Origin: Aureococcus anophagefferens | Lineage: Eukaryota > Sar > Pelagophyceae > Pelagomonadales > Pelagomonadaceae | DNA length: 56,233 nt | Direction: 5' to 3' | Assembly (NCBI RefSeq): GCF_000186865.1 | Contig: NW_008705594.1 | Coordinates: 261,794-318,026 of the forward strand | Part shown: positions 25,101 to 37,100 of the stretch, piece by piece | Layout: every line of letters begins with the position of its first letter | Position numbering within the stretch: position 1 is the first letter of the stretch | Translations under genes and position numbers: made by a program | The notes under the pieces: generated by a model | What the model was told of the DNA's origin: nothing | The model's database searches: none | Seen by the model: only the letters and a program-made list of their open reading frames with translations

Positions 25101-28100
25101 GCTATACTTACGCAGTCGTGACAGCCTCGAGTGCTGGCGTGTGGTATGGTGTTGCAGGATTGGTCATACGCTGAGATTTTGAAGAATGTTCTCCAACCAG
25201 CGGCTTCGCGGACTTGGAACATTCGCGGTGAAGCACTTGGCACACTGCAGTTTGATAATTTTGGTAAGGCTATGCTACGATTTCCAGCCTCTTGAGACTC
25301 GCAAGCGCAGTCTGCTGGATTTTTCCTATTGTCGTTGGCAACTGCTCTCAATGAGGGTGAGGTCGACAGCCCGTAAGAAATACTCGCAATTGACATGTAT
25401 TCGCATCAGAGCGCTGATACGCAGACACAGCACCTGTATCGCGCGATGGTCTCAGATCGCGCCGTGCGTTTCCTGGTTGTGGATGCGGCGTCCTGGGATA
25501 ACACGGCGGTGGCGAGCGGGATCCACGTGCAGTGACGCGGCGCTTCCCTGGCTCCACTCGGCACTGCAGACATAACTTTCGAATCCAATGCCATCGGAAT
25601 TGCCGCTCTGTCCTACTACGCTCCGAATCTAGCGCTGAACGCCTCAAGCGCGGAAGCATTCCACGTCAGTCCCGGCAGATACACGATGGGGCGCGGGTAG
25701 GAAAATATCACTTTCGTTGGCGATGATGAAGACACTGTCTCACTAGCACTGTCAAGTTTAAGTAGACTGCTTTGATAGTGTGAGCTAGCCTTCCTGGAAG
25801 TCGGGCGCCTCGAGGTTGGCACGGAAAGCGCTGTGGACCGCGGCAAGTCAACGAAGTCGTTCTTGATGTCATTATTCGAGGCTGACGACCACCACAGTGT
25901 TGAAGGGATCGACACCTTCAATGCGTGCTATGGCGGGACAAATGCATTATTCAGTACCACGGACTGGCTCCAGAGCAAAGCATGGAATGGCACGTACGGC
26001 GCTGTGGTCTGTTCCGACCCGGCGGTCCACCCAGATCCTGCTGATATCTCTGGCATTGGGGTGTCGTCAATATCCCTGGTGGTAGCGTCGCAAGCATCAT
26101 TGCTGCTCCAGCGAGAGCGCACAACTTTCATCAAGCACTCCTGGGACTTCTATCGGCCCGTCGGGTGGCCCACAAACGACGCGGTAATGGACGTGAACAT
26201 CGCGACTGGTCAATACGAAGAGGCCATGCTGTGGTGCCAGGGCTGATTTAGCGGAACAGTGGGTCGACGGGATCTACTGACAACATTCGATCTAGTAGCG
26301 TACCACAACAACGCTCCTTATCATTCAAAGAGGAACCTGTGACTCATGTGTGAAGTGATGTATGGTAAACTTTCCAAGGTTCAACACGAGAATCTGTTCT
26401 AAAAGCATGTTGCGGCTGGCATTGCCATAAGTGCCCAAAATGCTACCACCTACACGTGCCCGGTCTATGCTAGTTTACTGTCGTTCGCTCTCACGATTGG
26501 CTCTGGCCTGGCTAATCAACGCATCCTGTGCATGGCGTACGGATCTGGCTGCGCTGCTAGTATGTTCGGACTGGACGCTACTGCTGCGCCCGTGTACGCT
26601 TCAGCTGTGCTCGCCGGCCTGCGTAATCGGTAGCAAACACCAATTGAGGACGCCCTACTACTCGTCAACGCTTTTGAGATGACACATGGATGATTCGGAT
26701 ACGAGCCGTCACATCTCGAGAGCTGATAGGATGCAGCCTTTTATCTCAAGGGGGTCAGTGCAATGGGGGTCCGTGCCTACGAAGCTCATTCTGCAGTCGC
26801 GTTGATCAAGGTAGACTCGCTAGATTCTTCTCGTGTTGTCCGCGTCGAGCTAGGCTAGGACTCGGTGACCGACTCGTTGCTCGAGGAGCTCATCCCAGTC
26901 CTGGATCCTGGACGAATCATAGTTTTCGCTTTTGCGACTGCTGCTGAAAATGGCGTCGAGAGCGTCGTGGCAGAGAGACTCCTTCTCAATTACTTCTCGT
27001 CACGAAGCAGTCATCTTCCCATCGTTGTCTCGAGTCGCGGGCATACCACAGGGGGGAGAATGCTGATGATTGCGGTTGCAGATCTCGCGATTGCAACGTC
27101 TCAGTCTACGTTTGGACTGTCTGTGACGCTTCATCAACCCCTGGGCATTGCCCCCTTGGCACTTCGCAGACGGGTTAAAGCTCGCGTCATCCGGTGATGG
27201 CAGCTGCTTCAAGAGGACCTTGACGCGAGCACAGCACTGAGGAGCGGTCTTATTGAGATTATTATCTCAATGAGTGAAGAACGTGAGTTTCTTTGCTCTC
27301 TAGATCAGCGTTTGGCATCACGACCGACCACGGGCTCGCAGATGTAGATGATTTTCCCGGGAGCTTTGGCGACTGATCCCTCAACGCACAGCACCCGACA
27401 GCTTCAATTTAGATACCCCTTGGCGGGGGTCGGAGAATTATTGTTGGATGGAGGCTTTTGGAGGCAGACAGCTGAGTACATTCACAATCTTCCGCGGAAA
27501 GGGATGCATGCCATGGTGCTGCATGCAGGTTTCGGGATTCTGAGGGCATGCTTGCGTCATCACACTGAAGCGAATTCACCTAAGAGACTGACCTCTGACT
27601 AGCACGATCAATAATTGATTTTGAACATTCTTACAAAGCTCCGAGCTCCCCTACTAGGTGTTTTGCAGAGATATAGCTTGCGTGTGTTCAACTGGATGCT
27701 TGATGCCGACTGGAGGACGTGCGGGACTCAAGCTCATGGAGAAATGTCGTCGAGATATCAAGCTGCTAAAGACGCTCGACAGCTCTCATGGGAAAGTGCG
27801 GATCTGCTCAAAAGGGGCGTCGTTTCTGCGTTTCATGATGCTTCTTCTAGTCCATATTCTCATGCGCTCACACTCGCCTACACAGTGACCTAGGCACCTC
27901 GTACCGGGGCCCGGAACACGACCACACTACTGCGACCTAGCAATCAAATGGCCGGTGCAAACGTAGATACCTACTGGAGTGAGCAATATTGTGAAACAAG
28001 CAATGATGCCAAGCAGTACCCCCCGTCAACTTGTTGATTCTCGACGGAGTGGCATGTCTTCCTTGCGACACATTCATTGATTGAACACCGACCTAATTTT

Positions 28101-31100
28101 TTGGTTGAATAACGAAGAACGGTGGAGGTGTCAATCGGTAAAAATATGCCCTGCCTTTGGTTCGCTCGATCTATTGGTTTACATTATACAAATTTTGGTG
28201 TGTCAAAAGTAGCTCCAAAAGTGCAGAGATTCATTTCTTCCCACTCAAACCAGAAAGAAAAGCCAACGAATCGACAACTCTGGGCATAGATTCAAACATA
28301 AATATGCGCAAAAAGCGTTCTAAAGTTTTGCCTGATGGGACTCAACATCTGTAGCCTTGATATTTTTCTTCGTCAGATGCAGCCCAGCTCTCATTAACAC
28401 GTGATCTGCTGCGCGCGTAGGCCACAAGAAACTGCTGATGGTATTTGGACTTTAGCGCGTGCGTTCTGCTATTGTGAATTGCCAACATCGCTCGTTCTTG
28501 TATCTGACACTGCTTCGGATATCGAGCCACTTGCGACAGCGTCGGATCTGCTGATTGTGGAGCGCAAAGACAACCCACACCAGAAATTTGCCCCTGCATT
28601 TGGCGCTGGCACGCGCATTAGCATCTCGTTGTCCAACTCCAAAGCGTCCTTCCGCCTGAAGTCATATCTCCACTCCAGATCAGCAGCCGAAGCTGTCGTG
28701 ACTAGCTGTCGTAGTACCACTGCACAAGGTCCGAGTGTGGAACTAACACGCAACCAACGCACGGTGCGCCTTGTAGTTTCTACTGCCTCAACGTCGGTCG
28801 TTGAACTGAATGACGTAGTCCACTTCAATGCTCAAAGCGATTCTCTAATTGCAGACCTGACCCTATGCATCAATACACTCCGCAGGATAGCCTGGTATGC
28901 AGAGAGCTGATCTATGCTATTTCAGGGCGCCGGTGCTTACTTTTGTACCGGCGGAAACTTTGCACAGATGGCGCTGGGCGACTTCTAGCTATAGAAAGAA
29001 ACTTTCGTTTCTTCGCTCTGGAGAACTTCGCGCGTCACCAGAGATATTCGTCGGCTCTGTGTGCCGAAATTCGGGGCACTCCATGGAAAGCTCTTGGGCG
29101 GGGGTGTCGCGTTTGCACTTGCAACAGATTGGCGCGTCTGTACCGCCGGGACGACGTTCAATTACGGCAACTTGCCGCGGGGAGTGAATCCCCTTTTCAT
29201 GTTCAGCTGAGCGCTGCCATTGATGGTGGGGAACCCTACTGGGTTTCAAATCTATGTGGAGGATATAGTTCTCTCCAGTAATCAGGCAGATGTGAGTGGC
29301 ATTGTAGACTAGATCACAGTCAGCAAGGCTGTAGCATAGCACTCGACAGCTGGTCCAGCCTTGTTCAGCACTCACTCAGTTTTCTGACCCATCTCAGTAG
29401 CTGCAGAGTGTGTGCTTGATGCTGCGCAAGCGGCGCTGGAGGTCGTGTGCTTCGCGGAGTCTTTCATGGATCGAATGGTTTCCGCTGAGAAACATCCTGA
29501 GGCAATGGGGAAGGGAGGCGTGCTCCATTGTGCATCTCCAATCTAAGCGGTACAGCCAGAATTCGACGATTCCGATGTATCATGAAAAGTAAGTTTATGC
29601 GTCGCTGAGGTGCTCGGCACTCAAGTAGCTGGAGACGCGGCGTTGATGGCCGCGGGTATCGACTCTCTGGGTGCCACGGAGCTGTAGCGAGCACTGAGCG
29701 ACGAGTTCAGCGCCGAGCTCCCTGCCACCTTGCTTTTCGACCATCCATCAATTGAGGGAATTGCATCTTTGGTGGGCCAAGTGTTTCAAGTGGCATCGCC
29801 AAACATGGGTGGAATTGCCTGTTGCCAAGTGGACACGCACCAAGTGTAAGCAGTGGTGGCCACTTGCGTCGCGGAGGTGCTCGGCACTCAAGTAGCTGGA
29901 GACGCGGCGTTGATGGCCGCGGGAGTTGACTCTCTGGGCGCCACGGAGCTGTAGCAGGCACTGAGCGACGAGTTTAGCGCCGAGCTCCCGGCCACTCTCC
30001 TCTTTGATCACCCTTCGATCGAGGGTATTACTTCAATTATTACCTAGGAGAGGCTTCTGTTGGTTTCAATATTACACACTGAGGTGTAATCTTAAGTTCA
30101 AATGACAAGACTGAACCTCGAGTAAGATGCCTCGCCGCCTCTGCTGATATCAGAAGCATCAGATGGGACGGCAACCTTGACCTACAATCGGCCCAATAGT
30201 CAAAATGCCTGGGGCGGTGAAATGATCGATGCCTTATGCCGTTCTCTCAAACTCTTGAGCAACGACACGAGCACACAGCAAGTGGTGGTTACTGGAACTG
30301 GTCGCTATTTTTGTTCGGGAGCCGCTTTCACTGAGATCGCCGCAGTGTAATCCACCGACTCAGACCATTCGAATCCGCTCTCAGTATTCCTTAGTTTTCC
30401 GAAGCCAATTGTTGCAGCTGTAAACGGACCTGCTTTTGGCGCGGGTGTGACGCAAGCTACTCTCTGCGATGCCATCGTTTCTTGGGATGAAGCCACATTT
30501 TCCTTGCCCTTCAACCGATGGAAGGTATCGCCAGAAGGATGCTCATCAGTCCACCTGTTTCGCATCATTGGAGCTCGTGTGGCGTCCCGAATGATTGTAG
30601 ACATGTGGATCCCTTCTTCTCTAGACCTAGTTGCGATTGGACTGGTCACGCGATCTGCGCGCACTGAAACGCTCGTAGAAACCGCATGTCAGCTTCAAAT
30701 TACAAGACGAGCGCTCCCGGCCATTGGAAGTGCCTCGGAGGCAACCCATGAATACTCCGAAGCGGACGAGATAGAAAGTGCTGCTCTGAGTGATGCGTTT
30801 TCCTCTACACCTTTCTTCCTCGGATAAATTGAGTTTGCTATGCGCTAGTGATAGCCAATAGTTGAGACCACTTTTCGCATCAAGTTTTTGAATTCAGCCT
30901 TGTCCACCATAGTCTAGTTGATTCGCGATGAAGATGATAGCAGCGATGGAAAGTCGCGTGCGATTGTGGGTGCGATCGGTGGTATGCAGTAGCGGCGGCC
31001 ATGAGAGACTAAACCTCCACTCGCAGAATACCGGGCCAGGCCTCCATTTTAATGAGACATCGGGCGAGGACTCTGATTCTAATTCCACAACAGCTGACCG

Positions 31101-34100
31101 TAGCTCCCCAAGCCGCACAATGTTTACCTTGGTGCATACTAGATCCGACTCGATGGTGGCATTGCAACCCTCCATTCGATGCGTCAGCTTTTAATTCGAG
31201 CCCTAGCGACTCCTTCGCACATCCCTTTGCAAAGATGGGCCGTAACTTCTTGAGAAACGGCAGCGAGCTACGGATCCTTCTTTCTCGGTGATCTCCGCTT
31301 GGAGTGTCACACGTTTGGCATTTCCCCACATCAAGCATGAAGTATGGACCGTCAGTTTATCGTGCTCCTCGAAGGGGCAGATTCTGTGCGGAAATCATGC
31401 AAGGAAGCATCGCGTGGTCATGAGCGAGACATCGGTGTTTTCGTAGGAATCCTCGGCTAACCTGTTGAACATGCGGCTGCTGGGGATCCCTCCGTAGCAG
31501 GAGCCCCATAAATCTCTTTCGCCAGCGGCCAAATATCATTTATTCTCGGGCTCACGGGCCCTTGTCTTTCCCTTGATACCGCGTGTTCTTCGCAACTTGT
31601 TGCTATTCACCTTGCATCTGCCGCCTTGATACTGCGTGAGTGCCCGGATGCGATTGCTTCCGGCGTTGGGCTGCTTGGGCCTATTTTAACGGGCGCCTTT
31701 GCCGCTCAGGGCATGTTATCTGGGCGGGGTTGATGTCACACGTTTGATGTCAGAGGAGACGGGTATTGTCGCGGGGAGGGCTCCGTGACCATCTTTTTGT
31801 CAGAGGTTGAAGTTTCTCGATTTAAAGTTGACGCGACACGGGTACAAAACGATGGACCGAGCGCAAGTTTGACCGCTCCTAACGGATCTGCGCAGCGGCG
31901 GCTTATAATCGCTGTGTAAGACTCGCTTGTCACTCAAAACAAACGCAATCCCGTCGCCCTAGAGGCACATGGCACGGGAACCGCGCTCGGTGATCCCGTC
32001 GAGGTTGGCGCAGCTACGGGCGCGCTCTGCAAGTCGGGGATCGAGGTTTCTTGCACCTCGCTAAAAGCAAGCATGGGACATCTAGAGGCTGTGGCGGGCG
32101 GAGCTGGAGCTGTAGCGTAGATTTGTTCGTCCCTAATTGTTCGCAACATTGCTGCCAACATTCAAGTTCGAAACCTGAATCCCCACCTAGTCACGCTCGT
32201 CCAAAATGCCCCCTGTCGTGTCCCGGTGGTTGATTTGGCACCTCTATTTTGTGCGCCTCTGGGTCGTCTCAGTTCATTTGGGGCTTCGGGCACCATCGCG
32301 CATGGAGCTTTTGTGGCTGTGGCGCGACAAGACTTGGCCCTGGACGCACCCAAGTCCTCCCTCTATCGTGCTCAGTGACCAACCATCTCTGACGAGCGGC
32401 GAGCAAGTCGATGGAGTACACAGCAGGACGTTGGCGCGTCCCCAAACTCGAACTTCCTGATTACCACGCTGCTGGCCTCGCAAGCCACTCTCGCCGTTTC
32501 AGTTGGATGAGGTATCATATTTCTGGGTGTTGCCCTTGTATCAGGAAGGGCCCCGAGGTCGCGCTCGGGTCTTTATTGCTGAAAGATGAAAAGGATGGCC
32601 GATCTAGAACAGCATAAGGATAATGGGATCTTGCACCCGGTGAGGTGACCCAGAGCTGATACAGACGCGAATAGATAAGTCTAGCCAGAAGGCATCTACG
32701 AGTTCATGTAACCTCTGGCGTGCAGCTTGGAACATTCAGTAAAGCAACGAGGGGAGGGGCTTTCCGGCAGGATTAAGTGGTCACTTGGGCGGGGGGGGGC
32801 GAGTGTTAATTCATTGCTACTGAAAAAAAAAGGGTCGACAATCAACTGTGCAGTTGTGCTCGAGAGTTGCGGTCTCGACGCGAAACGACATACCCCGGCC
32901 TTGCAATGTAGAGCCGCATGCCAATCTTCCACGAGGCTCGACCGCCGAGTACGAGAGCCCTCCGTCGAAGTCGACACTGGTCTGAGTATTAAATTGATGG
33001 GCTGGTTTAGGGATGTCCTTGGTACGGCAATAGACACAAACGCCCCGTTGATGTCCGCGGGCTTGAACTCTATAGCAGCAACGGACTTCACGCAGACTCT
33101 GTCTGCACACAGCGAACTGGAGCTTAGCCCGACGATGCTCTTCGACCATCCGACAGTGGATTCCATTATGACCCTGCTCTCGTCAAACGCCACCAACAGC
33201 GCACAAAAAATCAGTGATCTTGAGACGAGGAAGTACGCACTAGAGTTCTTGTCGCTGCCCACGAGCGAGCGGCAAAGGTAAACACCGTCGATGATCGCTG
33301 AATGGTGCTTTCAGTTACCCAGGCTGATGTGCTTCAATGCCGGCTTCCGCTCGATGTCCACGCGCGCACATGCGACCAACTCGCCCGTTCCCGCGGTCTG
33401 ATGGGTGGTGGTGGGAGTATCCGCAGCTGCGCACTATGGCTCGTTCACGAGTGTCGACCAACTCGGCATCGATGTGGCTGCTTTCAAAATCTCAAATTCC
33501 GAAGGCAAGTCTATCGATACTCAGCAGCGCTTTGTTCTTGATGTTGGCTACCGTGCACTGCGGTCTGCTCTCTTGACCTGAGATGTCCTGGCGTATTCCA
33601 GTATCGGAGTGTTTGTCGGTATTGAGCCCAGCGGTCAAATGCACGGCAGCGAGGACGTATCTGTTTTCACCGCGACCGGTAGCGCGCTGTCGATTGCATC
33701 CGGGCGCTTGTCTTACACACTCGGTCTCGTTGGACCGTGCTATTCCATCGATACCGCCTGCGCTTCTTCCCTGGTGGCCTTGCACTCTTGCTGAACAGCT
33801 ATATCACGAGGAGAATGCCGAGACGGAGTCACGATTGGGACAAAAGTTCTGAGCGAAGCTTCGAATGCCGCAACATCAATCGCGGGAATGACTTCATCTT
33901 GGGGACGATGCCACACTTTCGACGGTCGTGCAGATGGATATTGCCGCGGAGAGGGGTGCGCGGCATTCCTGTTATCGACTCGTCCCTGAATTGCCATCTT
34001 GGGCTCTGCGGTGCAGCAAGACGGCCCAAGCGCGAGTCTGACGGCGCCCAACGGATCGTCACAGAGGCGACTGCTCGAGGCGGTGCGAGATGATGGTGTC

Positions 34101-37100
34101 GCGGCGCACACGCTTGAGGCGCACGGCACGGGCACGGCGCTCGGAGATCCGATCGAGGTATGGCGTCCATGACTGAACGATCGCGATGGAGTAAGATGAT
34201 TCGACTTAGGTGGGGGCAGCTATTGGAGCCTTGGGTGCGGGTGGCCAGCCAGTTGAGTGTGCCTCGTTGAAGTCGAACACGGGTCACTTGGAGGCATCGG
34301 CCGCCGCGGCGGGAATGATCTCTGTTCTGCTCGTGCCTCTTGGCATGTGCGTCGTTGCCATTAACGCGCAACTCAAGCTGTCCGTGTACCTCAAGCGTAG
34401 GTCCAATTAGATCCTGCCATGCTAGGCTGAACACGCACCTGTCCTCGATCCCATCAACATCCTTCGAGATGCCCGCCGAGGTGTAGGCCGGAGGTAACAT
34501 CCAACGATCGTCTGTGTGTCGGCTGAGCTCGTTCGGGTTCAGCGGGACCATCGCGCATGGGGCATTTGCTCTGGCAATTTCTTGCTTGTCACTTGAGACC
34601 TCCGAGTCTCGTTCCCTCTATCGCGCGCAGCGCCTTACAATCCCTGGCCGGCGGTCAACACACAAGACACATGGAAGTGAGGAGACAAATTTGATTGGAA
34701 TAGGCACTGGATCGCCCGGGCTATCCCAAGGCCCTTTGGCAGACATGATCCCAAGAGCAGATTAGCAGAATCCAGCAAACTTACATTCCTGAAGTTTGGT
34801 TGGGACCCAGGCGTGACTGCAAGGTGCAGAAAATACTCGCGTTCGTCCTGATTTTGAATGCACTGAACTGCAAGGCATCGCAATCGAGGTACCTCACACG
34901 CAATCTGAAAGACGTTGGTGGTATTAGTGTGGGAATTTCACCTTAGTGTACAGCGCCTAGTACATCTCTGGACTCTATCCGCCACGAAACAGTCACAAAA
35001 GGTGCATGAAATAGTCCCAAGAAGCGCACAGTTTTCATGCTCGAGCCCCTGCCAGAAAACGGTCTGGACCAATCAAGCTCCTATTCCTCCACGGCATGGA
35101 CACGTGCGCGGAATTTCAAGCAGGTACTATGAACCATCAGGGATGGCTTCGAAGCCAATCAATCGAGTGGGGCACACTGAGCGCGCCAAACCAGGGCGCC
35201 GACTTCTCATCCGGAGCCGGCGGGGCGTTCTTGCGCGAGCAGTTTGGCTACGAGCCGCAGAAGTCGCGGTCGTGGCGCCTGATTACGCAGTATTCCCTGA
35301 CGAGCGCGAGCCAAGCTGAGATGTTCGCTTGAATCCGCAGAGCTACAGATCTCAACGACGATAGGTACGGGCTCCGAGAGGATTGGACAGCGTCTGTCGA
35401 ACAGATAACACGAGCCGTGAGGGAACAGGCTCCAGTTCACGGTTTTGCGGGTATCAGTGAGGGCGGCACCGTAGCGTCGATTCTCGTCGCTCAAAACACC
35501 GCTGACTTCAGGCCGGGGTTCTAGGGGTGATTGCTGATCAGCGTCTGCGCGCTGACTTCTCCTGCTCATGGCCAGCTGTACCAGGACGGAGCAGATAGTA
35601 TGCTGTCGCTCCATTTGGTCGGCAACAACGACACGGTAGACATTTGACACATGGTTGGGCGAACTGCGGGGCTCGTTGGAGCTGGTTCCGGGGTTTATAT
35701 GTTCTGCGGAGGGCATAAACTACCCAACATGAGCCCTCGGCTGGTCGATGCGTTAGAAGCACTCCACAACGGTACAATCAGGAAGTCTGTCGCGCATGCG
35801 CGCGACCCTGTTCAATTGAAACACCAATGCTCCCACTATAAGTACAATCACGAATTTATTTCTCATCAGACACCCCATGATGCGAGCATTGGGTCCATCA
35901 GCAGAACCTGCTCGCCTAGCACGGATGAGCCTTCACACAGTCCACGTGCATACTGGCAAGACGGGCACCTTCTGCGTTTGGAGTGTGAGCACCTACGGCC
36001 AATTACTCTCCTCGTGGCAAGTATGCTACACTCCATCACGTGCCAAGCTCTCGTTCTCTCCGAGACTGACGACGCACGGAATTTGGCGATGCGGTCGACC
36101 AGGTGCGATCTCGCTCCCAGTCTGGAAATCTACACCGCGACTCCAATTCTCGTGGTCCTTGGCCATCTTGCTCAAGTCGCGGACTGGTGCGTCGGTACAA
36201 GAAGACGTCAACAAGGAGAGCGCGCGATGACTCACGCATGGAACGAGAGCGCGGTCGCCTTCGACAAAAGGGATGCTCTAGTAGAATTGAGAAGTTGCAC
36301 GTTGACCCTGTAGCGCATCAAGGTCGTTGGTATTTGAAATACGCTCGCCTCGATGCGCAAAAATCATGGGTTGCTCGCAGCTCGAGTAAGAATTGAGAGC
36401 GCTGCAAAATCGGCATAGGCCGTTACATCGACCTTACGTCTCATCGTGCAGCGTGGTAGCACAGGTCGGCCTTTGTGATGCGTGAAACCAACCGAGGTGC
36501 TCATGTCGCGGTCGGGGCTGAGAATCAAGGAATCTTCGTGCTATTGGAGTTCGGACCGGGTGATTAGGATTCGGCCTGCCGTCTAGTGCAGGTAGCTCTA
36601 GGAGCAGATGATACGATATTCAGCTGGTGTCGTTGTCGAACTGAGTATGAGCAGCCTAGGAGAGCTTCCCCCGCCTCTCATTGCAGCCCCGGTGATTCTA
36701 GTAGCTGAGAGAGCGTCCTATGCGTGATTTGCACAGATTGTTTGAGACTACACGCTCATCGTAAATCGGGGCCAGGAATCGTCTTCGGTTGGCCAGGGGA
36801 ATGACTTGACTCTCTGAACTGCAGTCTTGTGTTTCAAGTCGTTGGCAGCAACCTGGGCCAATGTTGGCCCTACACTCCAGCTCCAGGTATCTATGAATGC
36901 CAGTCGACAGATGTAAGGTGGACACCTTGCTATCGTCGCCGCCCGCGGTGCAATTCACGTGTGCTTGACTCGATTTGAGTCAGCGGAGGTAAATGCCCTG
37001 ACTGCGATTCTGGGCGCGGCCCGCAAAAGCGGAATGACCATCGACGTACTCGCATCTTTTTACGAGGACAATGGCATACCCGACACTTGGCCACTTGGCC

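Larger units (their letters stand above)
1..32330 (+). repeat. Fourfold tandem repeat of an HMGS-ECH1-ECH2-ACP-KS module
   Basis: The HMGS landmark ATGGGGCGCGG recurs at about 4, 7741, 17591 and 25685, giving periods of about 7.7, 9.9 and 8.1 kb. Differences in length come from an added KS-DH-ACPx2 unit (module B), an ER (module C) and presence or absence of ECH3 (A and D only) and a third ACP (A and C). Confidence 0.9.
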
